DNA of 64,000 bases from Oenanthe sinensis (lineage: Eukaryota > Streptophyta > Magnoliopsida > Apiales > Apiaceae): the NCBI GenBank assembly GCA_028671895.1, contig CM053801.1, positions 38,568,836 through 38,632,835 of the forward strand. Reading direction: 5' to 3'. The notes under the pieces were generated by a model. The model saw only the letters and a program-made list of their open reading frames with translations, did no database searches and was not told the origin of the DNA. Below, piece by piece: positions 52,176 to 63,861 of the stretch. A program made the translations under genes and the position numbers. The number at the start of each line of letters is the position of its first letter. The first letter of the stretch is position 1.

Positions 52176-53639
52176 TGAAGGGTTTTGAGACACAAACGCA
52201 GCGGAAAAATGTGAAAAATAAATACAAAAACGAAACCCAAACGCAGGATCCATGCGAAACATGATATTTAATTCGGAGATTATATGTTTACCTTAAACGA
52301 AACTTTAATAATGGATGAATAATAGAGGTCCAAGCTTGAATCACCATGTATCCATGAGAGAAGAAGAGCACAAAACCTTCAATCACCATGTATCCCGTAT
52401 ATACGATTTATGTCTCTATCGGTATCCACGCGAACGCTTTGTATCAACACTAAGGAGGGAGGTACTAACAAATTTTTCTTTATCCCTCTCTCTCAAACGG
52501 CTAGGGTTTTTCACAAAAACGTCCAACCCTAATATAAGACTTGAAGAGGTTTATATAGAGAGCCCAATCTATTTTGAGAAGCCTAATCATATTAGGCTTC
52601 TATTTAAATTTAAATTAATTAATTAAGTCCAACTTAATTAATATCATAATTAAATTCTAATTTCTTATTTAATTTTAATTCATAATTTAAATTAATTCTC
52701 CTTAAGCGTTATTTGTGTGTGACCCTATAGGTTATTATTACGTTGGCAATAATTTTAATATTCAATAATAAAATTATAAATAATGAGCCACATCTAGTAA
52801 TATATCATTGTTACCCAAGTAATAATAATTAATTGGTGATTCAATTAAACGTTTCGTGAATAATATATAATGTAATATAATCTCTTTAACCTTATATTAT
52901 AGATAAAACTCGAGGCATGTTTCGTGTCATCCTTTTTAACGTTTAATCCGGGTTTCCTTAATCAATGAGTAGACTATTAAACAAATCAACATTTGAGCAT
53001 AGCCATGCATTTTATAGTCTCACACAATCAGGAGGCCAATAATATCACTCCTAAATAGGAGGGTTAAATCATTTATCTATCATTCATATTTCTCATACGA
53101 TTCATAGTATACCCAATGTCCACCTTTATCATCACCATATTAAAGGTAAATTTTGGTATAATCAAAGTATATTAATTCTCGTATAGAAATATAATGATTT
53201 CAAGTTAGAAGATCATTACATTATTATCACAGTGAGAATTTCTTATGACACTTATTAACATGTAAAATCTCACGGTGGGTCATTCTAGTGTCATTCATTG
53301 AGACATGCACTTATGTTCTTGACTTTAGTATCACCATACATATGACCAATGAGATGTGGTCATCTATCAACAAATATACTAGTCTTATTGCATTATTATT
53401 GTCCTTATATAATAATACTCGACTAGAGAATTTTAGGAATAATATATTATTCATATAATCTCATTTTTAAGTCACATACTTAAAGATATATAATACGTAT
53501 CAAAATTCCAAGGACATTTATTATGCTTTCAATTTATTACGCAGTAAATAAAAAAAAAATCAATAAAACATAATCCTTAATAATAACATATTTTCCTTAA
53601 AATATAAAAGTAATTTTCTCTAGGGCATAATTACTAACA
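52176..53639 (-). repeat. Element F 3' LTR
   Basis: AT-rich, no gene. TG/CA ends on the minus strand; directly preceded by the PPT. Contains two copies of AATCACCATGTATCC (about 52338 and 52379). Confidence 0.75.
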
Positions 53640-53653
53640 ATCTCCCACTTGCA

Positions 53654-54451
53654 CTAAAGCCAATTTCCCAAGTATCCAATACTCATGGAACTAGTATGAC
53701 TTTTGTGCTTCTGATGTGACAAAGCCTTAGTCAGTGGGTCTGCAATATTATTATTAGTATGCACTTTACATATGTGTATATCTCCTTGATTATTAATCTC
53801 ATTAATTAGGTGATATATCCCAAGTACATTCCCAAACAGCCTCTTTGGCTGCTTCGCAAGCATCAATATACTCAAGCTCTATTGTAGAATCAACAAGTGT
53901 CTCTGCTGTGAACCATTCTAACATACAACATCTAAATTTAAATAGATAAAACACAAAGCCAGACAGAAACACTAAATGATCTTTGTCTGTCTAGAAACCA
54001 ACATCACTAAAACCTCTTACAACTAACTTCACATCTCCTCCATATAACAAGAATGAATCTTTAGTCCTTTTTAAGTACTTAAGAATATTCTTGACTCCCA
54101 TCCAGTGACCATCACTTGGATTAGACTGGTACCTGCTCGTCATGCTCAAGGCTTACAAGACATTATAAGGAGTACATATCATCTCATATATTATGGAACC
54201 AATTATCGAAGCATGAGGAACTTTACTCATACGATCCTTATCATCTAATGATTTAGGACAATTTTATTTTGAGATCAATATCCCATGAGACATTGGGACA
54301 TATCCATATTAGCCTCTTTGCATTCCAAATCGATGCAAAACTTTGTCAATGTATGTACTCTGACTTAGGCCGATCAATCTCCTTGATTTATCTTTATATA
54401 TCCTGATCCCTAATATATAGGTCGCATGGCCTAAGTCTTTCATTGAGAAAT
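53654..54451 (-). pseudogene. pol: Element F RT/RNase H remnant
   Basis: On the minus strand, in order: FSMKDLGHATYILGIRIY and SQSTYIDKVLHRFGM (RT, about 54320-54450), broken RNase H text including LEYIDACEAAKEAVW (family AEAEY with one Glu replaced), and the end block YHLINEINNQGDIHICKV and NNIADPLTKAL (53654-53875). Several stops and frame changes lie between. Clearly copia, clearly dead. Confidence 0.85.
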
Positions 54452-54486
54452 TATTTCTCAATGAAAGACTTAGGCCATGCGACCTA
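54418..54486. repeat. Perfect palindrome, 34-base arms, one-base spacer
   Basis: Arm 54418-54451 (TAGGTCGCATGGCCTAAGTC and on) is exactly the reverse complement of 54453-54486, with only T54452 between. The left arm is RT sequence of element F; the right arm is an inverted copy of it lying at the border with the D internal fragment. Confidence 0.97.
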
Positions 54487-55282
54487 ATGAGCAACTCAGA
54501 CAATCATAATGAGAAAGACAAGGACCAAAAAATTTCTGCAGCTAATCTGTTTACTTATCTAAGCCTCTTGGACCCAATCAAATTTGGGTGCCAAAGAAGA
54601 AGTAATCAATTTATGGTTGCAGGGCATAGCAAAGAACAAGCGTGTCATGTGGATTCTCGACAACGGCTATTCAAGGCATATGACTGGTGATAAGGCCCTA
54701 CTATCAGATGTGATTGAGAAAGCTAGCCCGATAGTGACCTTTGGAGATAACAGCAAGGGATTCACAACGGGATATGGCAATCTAGAAATTGGCAATGTTT
54801 TCATTGAAAATATCTCTCTTGTGGACGGATTAAAGCACAACTTTCTGAGTATGAGTCAGTTCACTGATAAGGGTTATAAAGTAACATTTGAGAAAGAAAG
54901 ATGTACAATCCAAAACAGAAAAGATGCGAAGCTTGCTCTTCAAGGAGTGAGAAAGGGGAATCTCTTTGTAGTTTACTTATTCTCTACAAGAAAATGCAAA
55001 GTTCAATGTTTTTACAGCAAAGCTTTAACAGAGGAAAGTTGGTTATGGCACAAGAAACTTTCACACCTGAACTTCAAGGCAATGAACTCTTTAGTTAAGA
55101 GGGAATTGGTTAGAGGTTTACATGAGATGGAATTCTATCAAGAAGGGTTATGTGAAGCATGTGAAAAGGGGAAGTCAAAGAAAGCATCTCACCGAAGCAA
55201 AGATTTATCAGACATTACTGAACCACTGCAACTTCTGCATATGGATTTATTTGGTCTAGTCAACGTCATGTCAAGCCATTAA
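54487..55282 (+). pseudogene. pol: Element D gag end, protease and integrase zinc domain
   Basis: The gag end (NQIWVPKKK, stop) is followed in the -1 frame by ATGGTTGCAGGG and protease. The protease motif is ILDNGYSRHMTGD, Asn where A and B have Ser. Then the zinc domain (WLWHKKLSHLNF, CEAC) and the first integrase Asp in HMDLFG. The frame stops at 55280-55282, a few residues after a deletion junction, so there is no catalytic core. Confidence 0.85.
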
Positions 55283-55283
55283 A

Positions 55284-55901
55284 ATGAAGGTCAAACATTC
55301 TGCTAGGTCTTCACTATTTAGATGTCCTAAATGGAGGAAGCAACTAATTTTTCCTGATAAAGGTCTGCTAGTACAGCCTATCCAAGAAGAAATTGTGCAA
55401 AACAAGTTATATGTCAAGCAACGGATAGCCAACAGGATCTCTAAAGTTGAAATGAGGGATAGAAGAATGTTTATTACCATGGTTGATGGAGAAGAAAGGC
55501 CATTTTTCTTTGACAACTCAGCCTCTACTACTCATGATATCAAGAGAGTGATTAGTCTCTTTAATAAGAATCGTATGGTAAACAAACTCAAGATGGTTGA
55601 AGTGACTGAATATTTAGTAAGGAAATATCAAAAAAAGATTGACAAAGTGGAATACATGAAGAGGATGACTGAGAAGAAGTTGAAGGAAGATGCAGAGATA
55701 GAAAGATTAGATGCTGAATTAAGAAGACAAGGAAAATGCAGAGTCTTCAAAGATCCTCACAGAGTTGAATTTAAACTCAGAAATGGAGTAACCACAAAAA
55801 TCAGACTCAAGTTTGTCAAGGACTATCCAATTGAATCTCTCAAAATTGCAGCTAATATGTTGGAAAATATAATCTTAATTGAAGAGATAATTGCCAGGTA
55901 G
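55284..55901 (+). pseudogene. Element D ORF3 C-terminal fragment
   Basis: 205 codons that belong to the end of a sirevirus ORF3: a Lys/Glu-rich helix followed by DPHRVEFKLRNGVTTKIRL and YPIESLKIAANML, the block conserved at the ends of A and B ORF3. It lies only a few bases after the integrase fragment, so about 7-8 kb of a normal element has been deleted in between (size judged from A and B). Confidence 0.7.
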
Positions 55902-56056
55902 AGATTCTTCAAGCCATTGAAGAGATCAAACAAAGAGAAGAGAAAGAGAAGAAAGCTAGATATGATCAATTCATGGCAGCTCAGAATCAAAATCAAAGGT
56001 AGGCTTGATATCTTGTATTAATTTATGAAATTATCTTTTCTCAAATTGGGAGAGAT

Positions 56057-57302
56057 TGTTAGATCAAATCAAGCCTATCATAGTTAATTATTTATCTTGT
56101 TATAGTACATGTAGAACTCTTGTACTAGGTTGGTGACTTAGCGCTTTTAATGTATACTTGCAGATAGAAGCATGTCGCTATTGCAAATTCAAATGTATAA
56201 TTGTAAGTTAAGAATAAATATTGATAGAAGATTCAATTCTGGATCATGCATCAAGCCTGAGAAGACTTCACCAAAATAAGAATTGTAATAGGAAAATCTT
56301 CTAAGTCAAGTGTTCGATCGAGAAGTCACCCTGGTGACATGTGAAACTGGTAGAGAAGTCTCAAAATATCTCATGGCTCAGTATTCGATCGAGAAGTGTT
56401 CATTCGAGAAGTCAAGAAATCGAAGTCATTCGAGAAGTGTCAAAGGTAATGAACATTCGAGAAGTCCAGTAGAACAAATCGAGAAGTTAGCAAAGGAAGC
56501 AATCGAGAAATCTGAGAAAAGAGATCAATCGAGAAGTCTGTAGTAGTAGACCACTCGAGAAGTCATCTAAGTTATATCTAATCGAGAAGTCTAGGAACTC
56601 GAGAAGTATCAAGTCAATAGGTTGATCGTGAAGTCTCAGAAGTATTCGATCGAGAAGTCTGTGTCATGACTTTTCGAAGCAAGAACAGTTGAGTACTCGA
56701 TTGATTCAAGAAGCTAAATTCAAGGAGATTTGCAGAAGAATAAAACAAGTAATTTGAAGATTTGTCATGATCAGAATTAGTCAAACCTGGGAAGATAGAG
56801 ACAAATATACAAGAAACTTGAAAGAAGAACAAGACAGAGACAGGAGATTAGAATGCAAATGTGATGTACTGTCAAAAGAAAATGTTAGCTAAAAATAGAT
56901 AGTGTTCAAATGTAAATCATCTTTTGTCTATTTCTAATTTTAGCTAACTGACTTGTGAAAGCATGTGCCAATGAGACATGTTGTCTATATAGTCAATGCA
57001 AAGTTTCACAAGTTAGCAACAAGTTGAATATTACAATTGTATTCACTCCTTGTATCTTTCAAGAACAAGAAACTTGGATTCAAATGAAGAATCTCAAATT
57101 TGTAACAATTCAATCTAATATAATATTAGTTTAAAAATTAAATTTCTGTGTTTATTATCCGCAATTCTCTTGTAAACGTTGTAAGATAATATAAGTTACA
57201 AGTTTTAGCAAAATAGGTTCGTCAAAGCAAAAGTTTAAAAATGAAAAAGAATCAAACCATACATTCACCCCTCCGTATAATTTGAGTAACTCATACCTAA
57301 CA
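56057..57302 (+). repeat. Element D LTR2
   Basis: 1,246 bp, begins TGTTAGATCAAATCAAGCC after a PPT-like TTGGGAGAGAT (56046-56056) and ends CATACCTAACA. TCGAGAAGTC array 56310-56680; TATA-like TATATAG near 56986. It differs visibly from LTR1, including indels in the array, so D is older than A2 and B. Confidence 0.9.
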
Positions 57303-58662
57303 AAAATTGCTCTCTCCAACCGATGGTTCCTGGTAGCTACAATTATAGCCAAGAACAATTGTTTGGCTATATTTGTAGAAGGTCTACAGATCTGAAATGC
57401 CAAGTCATCTGTCATTATTTCCTTTTTCTCTCTTTCTTCATTGCTACACTTGATTTGCAAGCAAAAGTATGGCGGAGCACAAAAATTTTGTTGATAACAA
57501 TAGATTTACGCACAGCGTGGCCACTTAAGCTATTGAGCTTACAATTTTATTTAATATTTTTAAAATTTTAATTATTCAAATACTATAATTTATCAAATAT
57601 TTAATTTAAAATTCTAAATATATTATCACTTTTGTTAAATCAATCAATGTTAATATTAGTTCGTTAAGATTTAATTTTTAATGAAAAAATATTATTAAAA
57701 ATAATAATAAAATACTATTTTTAAATATAACCAACCGTTATATTCAATCCTATTGGAGTACAACGTTTTACAAATTTAATAAATTTATCCAATTATTTTA
57801 TATTATTTTAACTAATCATTACAAGTAACCCCATGCTCCAACTCTTCTTTTCCTAACAATTTAATAATATATTCAAATATGTTTCATTGTGAGTGGTTCT
57901 TTTGTTTTGACTTCAAAATTATTTAAAAAAGTTCAAATTTTTTTAAAATATCACTATCGTTACGTTTTAGAAAAAAGTAGCTTTTGTCGTTCTTCACATA
58001 GGATTATTTAACTAGCTTGAACCTTGAAGCACCCTTGATTTTTCGTGGACCACAATGATTGCTGGCCAACAACTATATACTCAGAGTGAAAAACTTATTG
58101 CATCAGAGCAGTTTAACCATGGGCGTTCCTCATTTATCAGAGATCTCTGGATGAAAATTTAAAGTGGACTTCTATAATTTTTTTCTCGACATAATTTTAA
58201 AAAAATTATATGATATAATTGATCGAAATTTATGATAAATTCTTTTAAATCTTCACTTATTTTCACAAAATTTTTAACAAGTTTACTTGAAAAGTTTACT
58301 TTTTCGATAACAAAATTATTCATAACTCCTCTTTATGATTCTTCTAACATATCAACTCGTTTTTATCCTATTTTCACATCCAAATAATAGTTTTTTAGGT
58401 AACATCATATAAATCAAAATTCAAATAATTTACTTATAAAAAAGTAACAACACCTGAAATAGATAGTTCGAATCCAAAATTCTCACTAAAAAATTGAAAA
58501 AAATGAATTTTTATATCAAAATAAAGACAAAATATATATGTTTATTTGGGTATTGAGTTATAAAATATAAGTTGAAAGACACACAGTTTTACGTGATTAG
58601 AGATTTTTAATCCTCGCACAATCTTCACATTAACCCTAAAATAGTAGATGACTATTGTTTTG

Positions 58663-58665
<3 letters not shown>
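57303..58665. other. AT-rich intergenic DNA
   Basis: No gene that I can support. 57309-57420 resembles the short repeat split by element D. The rest is AT-rich, with only short ORFs lacking any recognisable motif. Confidence 0.6.

Positions 58666-58727
<62 letters not shown>
58666..58727. repeat. (TA)n microsatellite
   Basis: About 30 TA units. A second tract at 58800-58838 changes from (TA)n to (TG)n. Confidence 0.95.
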
Positions 58728-58729
<2 letters not shown>

Positions 58730-58800
58730 AAATTCCACTTGATAACTATTTTTCTTTTTTTTAGTAATGAATTATCTAGTTTTTTAGAATACATACATAT

Positions 58801-58837
<37 letters not shown>

Positions 58838-58839
58838 AA

Positions 58840-60640
58840 TTAATATTTTTGTTTGAAATTATATATGTAGTTAATACTTATTTTTAGTTTCATAGATCCT
58901 GTAATCATATATATTATTTTAAAATTATTAATTTATATATTGTGAAAATTATTGACTTTATAAATTTTTTACCTAAATAATATATATTATTTTTCTGATA
59001 AAAATGTGTCACTCAAATTTTTGAGTCCGGCACGGTCGACCCATTACCACTTCAGGGCGAGCCCTGAGTTTATTTGAGTTTAATAAGGGGTAGACCGGTA
59101 GAGGTAATAACGTAGTATTTTTATTTTGTGTCAAAGGTTAAACTCCTTTTATTTGATTATTAACATTTTTCAAAAAAATGATACACGTAATATGTAATGT
59201 TTACCATATGTTAAAGAAAATGAAATTAAAGTTTTTGAACATTTTTTTCCTAAATAAGCTAGTTTAATGTAAGAATATCTCTATATTTAAATTCCTGTTA
59301 GCTATATGAGTAGTGGCGTCAAATAATATAAATTATAAATATTTTTTAAAATATCTATTACGAGTATATTATTAATTCTCTTACTCAAATTTTTCCAACT
59401 CTCTTTGCTCACAAGTAAATTTAATGTAGAAATGTGTTTTTTAGTAATATTGGTTTATAATATAAAGTGAGAATTCTATTTTGTTATACGATATTATCCG
59501 GTTAAATATTAAATTGGTCATTACAATAAAGGTAAGGTATCACTTTCCTCAATCAAATTAACCACGTATTGTTTACATTATTTAAATTTTTATAAATATC
59601 AAACGGGTAATTCTAAGTATGTGTTCGAAAACTGATAACAACATTTTTTTGAGTTCTATGTATTTATTTTAAATACTATAACAACCAAATAAAAAATTAT
59701 AAATTCTAGTATTTTGGATAATATTTTTAAAATATTTTTAAATAATTATTATCTTTTTATTATTTTTTATTTTGATTTATTATTAGAAAAAAGACTGAAC
59801 ATAGTAAAAACTAATTTTATTTGTAAAATAAAGCCCATAAATGCAAATTTATACCCAGTATGATTTTTAATACTTTATTCAAATTTTAATAATTATAAAA
59901 AAATATTTTTTATACATAAAAAATTGTTAATATAATATTTATATCAAAGTAAATAATATAATTATGGTGATAGGTGACAAAAATAATATCTATCTTTCCA
60001 CCCCAATAACTAATTTAAGACTACTTGCTTTAAAAACGAGACATTGGAACACTTCCAAATATATATAGGTCCCTTGATTCCTTCACCTTTGGTGTGCTTA
60101 CACATAATATGAACATGTGTGTTTTTGTTTGGTCTAACAAATTCGTCTGATTAGTTTAGTTCGAGAGTAATTAATTAATTAATCCATGACTGTAATTAAC
60201 AATCTACTCTAAGATTGTAAGCTTGCAACCCCCAACATGGGGCAAGTTGGGAAGGTGGGTGGCAAATCCCTCTCCTTAATTTGGGATTATCTTATAAACA
60301 TGTTAAGATTACTCAAATGTTGCTTTCAAAACTAATGTATCCCCCATTAATTAAGTTTAATATACTAAGTATTTGCTATAAGAAAACAAGAAAAACAATG
60401 AATTTTAAAGAGTAAAAGATGCTTGGTGATGTTAAATCTAGAAACTAAAACACTCCAATTTGTTTATATTAGGCTACGTAATTACAACAGCAAGGTCAAC
60501 AACGATAGGCCCCTTCAACTTTTTCGAGTGATGCTATAATACAGTAAGAAAATATTTGTTTAAGGAGTATATCTGCCGAGCGATTTAATTTATCTTATAA
60601 CTTACTTATAAATTAAAAACATATATTTATAATTTGAAAA
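58840..60640. other. AT-rich intergenic DNA, nothing recognised
   Basis: Long AT-rich stretch. A less AT-rich island at about 59020-59105 (GGCACGGTCGACCC, AGGGCGAGCCCTGAG with a small inverted repeat) and another at 60220-60290 carry no ORF. I see no gene. Confidence 0.55.
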
Positions 60641-60641
60641 G

Positions 60642-60941
60642 AGTAATGTTAGGTACTCAAAGAATAATTTATAATTTTACATGGAAATATCGAAGGACTA
60701 TTTTTGTAAAGAGTAGTGACAGGTATTCAAAAATTATTCCAAAATTTTTCACAAATGACGTGTCATAATATATAGCACAGTTTAATTTGTGGACGCATAT
60801 ACATGCAGTATGCACGCATGATCTCATATTAATAATAGAAATGTTACCAATTACATACGTGACAATTTTATATTTGAAAAAAAAATTGGGACAATTTTTC
60901 GAGCACGTGCCATTTTCCTTTTGTAAAAGAGTAGTGTTAGG
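60642..60941 (+). repeat. Three copies of a GAGTAGTGTTAGGTA-type motif
   Basis: GAGTAATGTTAGGTACTCAA (about 60642), GAGTAGTGACAGGTATTCAA (60711, then AAATTATTCCAAAATTTTTC) and GAGTAGTGTTAGG (60931). The third is split by the MITE: its continuation (ACCTCAAAAATTATTCCAAA) follows at 61526. Likely remnants of an older short element. Confidence 0.6.
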
Positions 60942-61129
60942 TAGGGGTGAGCATCAAACCGCAAAAACCGTCTGCACCGCACCAAACTGCATTGCAATCC
61001 GTGGTTTTTAAATTTAGTGGTGCGGTTGAAGTTTGAATTTTTAACAAACCGCGCGGTGCGGGTTGCAGTTTTCATTTTCTTAAACGCGATTTAAATCGCA
61101 CTGCTCCGCAATATTTAATATATATTATA

Positions 61130-61167
<38 letters not shown>

Positions 61168-61517
61168 ATATTCTACTTGAAGTTAATCTTTCCGATTTCC
61201 ACTTTTCTAGTGTGTTAAACTTTGTACTTCAAATATGTTTCTGAATGATTGATTCAATTCGATTTTAGTTAACCAAGTATGTTAATTTTTTATAAATTTA
61301 AATTTGAAATTCATATACATGTTTAAATATAATTAATTATTTTTATCGAAGGTGTAAACCGTAATGAACTGGACCACACTGCACCACATTTTCGTACTGT
61401 GGTTTATGCGGTTTTAAAATTTCGTGGTGCGGTTTGAGAATTTGATTAAACCGCAAATGCGGTTTGGTTTACGGTTTTAGGAAAAAACCGCACCGCCCGC
61501 ACCACGATCACCCCCTA
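60942..61517. mobile_element. hAT-type MITE
   Basis: 576 bp with imperfect terminal inverted repeats TAGGGGTGAGCATC and, on the other strand, TAGGGGGTGATCGT. Flanking 8-bp duplication GTGTTAGG (60934-60941) against GTGTTGGG (61518-61525), 7 of 8 identical; 8 bp is typical for hAT. Subterminal regions are full of AACCGCAAA, GCGGTGCGG and TGCGGTTT words in both orientations. There is an internal (TA)n at 61136-61162. No transposase. Confidence 0.88.
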
Positions 61518-61749
61518 GTGTTGGGACCTCAAAAATTATTCCAAAAATTTTTATTTAAAATTTTACTAATATACTATTATTTTATACACAATAGTCACAC
61601 TATACAGCGTGATTTTAGCATTGCAGTTAACAATTTCCATATGTGTATTTTTTATGGATAAGATTTTGTTTAATCATTTCTCAAAAATTATTTCAACGTT
61701 TCTAAGCAGGATAATGAACTGGATGACATTAATTCAGTAAAGAGTTGAA

Positions 61750-61928
61750 TATTGTTCTGCAATATAATGCAAATGAATAACATTGTTATAAGCAATATAC
61801 ATTGTTTTGCAGTTTGTTGACAATGTACATTATTTTGCAGCGTATTAGTAATCATAAGTGACATAGTGTCCAACGGAACTACAATCATAAACAAAACATT
61901 GTTTTGTATTATAATGCAGAACGATAAT
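61750..61928. repeat. Short ACATTGTTTTGCA repeats around the TRIM insertion
   Basis: ACATTGTTTTGCAG, ACATTATTTTGCAG and ACATTGTTTTGTA occur left of the TRIM array, and ACATTGTAATGTTTTGTA right of it (about 63165). They form the AT-rich host sequence of the insertion. Confidence 0.55.
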
Positions 61929-63095
61929 TGTTGGGCCGCAAGTAAGCCTTAACTCCACAATAGTACCATATTGTCCGCTTTGGGCCGAGCCCACATGAAT
62001 TTGTATTTGGACATACCCCAAAAGGACTGTTAATAATGGAGTTGACTGGTAGCTTATATACAAAATTATTTTCTCTTGCCTCCTCGATGTGGTATTTGGG
62101 TCCACACCACCCAACAATTCTCCCCTCAAACCAAGAAACACAAATCTCGTGATCACTTTACCACGACTCCACGGATATCCAGCGAGTTCATACCGAGCGC
62201 CTCCCACATTATATAATCGCAGCCCATTACACCCAAGGTCCCGATTCTAAACCTTTGTCTCTGATACCACTTGTTGGGTCACAAGTAAGGATTAACTCCA
62301 CAATAGTATGATATTGTCCGGTTTGGGCCGAGCCCGCACGGATTTGTACTTGGCATACCCCAAAAGGCCTCTTACTAATGGAGTTAACTGGCTGCTTATA
62401 TACAAGAGTATTTTTTCTTGCCTCCTCGATGTGTGACTTAGGTTGACACCACCTAATAATTACTTTACCGTAGCTCTACGGTTATTCAGCGAGTTCACAC
62501 CGAGGGTCTCCCACATCGTACAACCGCAGCCCTGATCCTAAACCTTTGGCTCTGATACCACTTGTTGGGTCACAAACAAGTCTTAACTCTACATTAGTAT
62601 GATATTGTCCGCTTTGGACCGAGCCCGCACAGATTTGTATTTTGACATACCCCAAAAGGCCTCTTACTAATGAAGTTAACTGGCTGTTTATATAAAAGAG
62701 TGTTTTTTCTTGCTTCCTCGATGTGGTACTTGGGTTGACATCACCCAACAAGTATCCCCTTAAACAAAGAACCACAAATCTAGTGACCACTTTACCGCGG
62801 CTACACGGATATCCAACGTGTTCACACCAACGACCTCCCACATCGTACAACCGCAACTCATTACCCCCAATGTTCTGGTCCTAAAATTTTGGTTCTGATA
62901 CGATTTGTTAAGCCGCAAGTAAGCCTTAACTCCTCAATAGTATGATATTATCCACTTTGGGTCGAACCCGCACGGATTTAAATTTAGGCATAACCCAAAA
63001 GGACACTTACTAATGGAGTTAATTAGCTGCTTATATACACAAGAGTATTTGCTCTTGCCTCCTCGATGTGGTACTTGGGTTGATACCACCCAACA
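61929..63095 (-). mobile_element. Tandem TRIM array: four LTRs, three internal domains
   Basis: Minus-strand terminal-repeat retrotransposon in miniature. LTRs: 62906-63095 (190 bp), 62563-62750 (188), 62272-62458 (187) and 61929-62116 (188). Each begins TGTTGGGTGG or a variant and carries TATATAAGCAGC-like text. Internal domains: 62751-62905 (155 bp), 62459-62562 (104, shortened on the PPT side) and 62117-62271 (155). On the minus strand each internal domain starts with a PBS like TGGTATCAGAGCC next to the LTR; the two full-length ones end in a PPT-like GGGGA tract. Flanks ATAAT (61924-61928) and ATAAC (63096-63100) look like one imperfect duplication around the whole array. No coding capacity. 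Confidence 0.88.
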
Positions 63096-63100
63096 ATAAC

Positions 63101-63860
63101 TATTATGAACAACACATTAATATTATGATGTATATTGGTAGTATACATTGTAATGTTTTGTACTACTTTAATTGTATTTTAATTTATACATATTAAGATA
63201 TGATTTGTTATATATTTATTATGTTCAGGAAACAAACAATAATAATGTGAAAAATAAAATTATAAATGGTGAAATAGTATATAATATTATGCAAAACATA
63301 TTTGTAGGGTTTTAGAATTATACATAAAATCAAAACAACATCATAGATTATATGTTTAAAATCTCGAACTTATTCACTTCAATAAAATCTCCAAAAATCC
63401 AATAAAAAGTTATAACTACTGAATATCCAACAACTTGCAATTCATGAATTTAAAAGTACAACTCAACTGTCCAAATTTAAATCTAAATTCATATTTATTA
63501 ACACTAATAAATAAAAACTAATAATTAAATAAACTTCTCAAAGTTAGCAACTCGCACTCTTTCCAAACGGTAACCCACCTAATAATGAATATCTGTCGGG
63601 GGAAATCAAGAAACATAAACCGGTATTGAGCGAAAAACTCATATACGGATATAAAATAATGAAAAGTATACAAGATTTAGAACGATGATAATATGAATAT
63701 AAATTGAATGTTGAAACAATGAGTGACGAGAACAATTGAATAAGAAAAATATCAAGGATGCTTAAATGAATAATATTAACCTATATAATTATATTCTGAT
63801 AATAATAAACTTACTATTCCAAAATATATTCTTAGCTGAAAGTCAAAACAATTTAGCTGA
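63101..63860. other. AT-rich intergenic DNA, nothing recognised
   Basis: No ORF or repeat that I can support. Base composition is strongly A/T-biased. Confidence 0.5.
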
Positions 63861-63861
63861 A

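Larger units (their letters stand above)
52176..54451 (-). mobile_element. Element F: 3' half of a copia element, minus strand
   Basis: Read on the minus strand: part of RT, RNase H, PPT (AAGTGGGAGAT, 53640-53650) and a 1,464-bp 3' LTR (53639 down to 52176, TGTTAGTAATTATGCCC to CCCTTCA). Everything upstream of the RT piece, including the 5' LTR, is gone. It is a different copia lineage from the sireviruses, as shown by the PPT and the FSMKDLGHATYILGI wording of RT. Confidence 0.85.
51000..57302 (+). mobile_element. Element D: sirevirus deletion derivative, interrupted by element F
   Basis: LTR1 51000-52175 (lacks its last 120 or so bases), an F insertion at 52176-54451, internal fragment 54487-56056 and LTR2 56057-57302. 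Flanks AAAATT at 50994-50999 and AAAATT at 57303-57308 support a single insertion. Most of gag, the integrase core, RT, RNase H and most of ORF3 are missing, so it could only have moved with proteins supplied by a relative. Confidence 0.88.

Noticed and set aside
52315..52626. 103-codon plus-strand ORF within the F LTR
   Set aside because: Lies inside an LTR, AT-rich, no recognisable motif and partly built from a local duplication.
61845..62207. Minus-strand ORFs over the TRIM (also 62482-62856)
   Set aside because: They run through LTR, PBS and internal domain of the TRIM; each unit gives a different reading.
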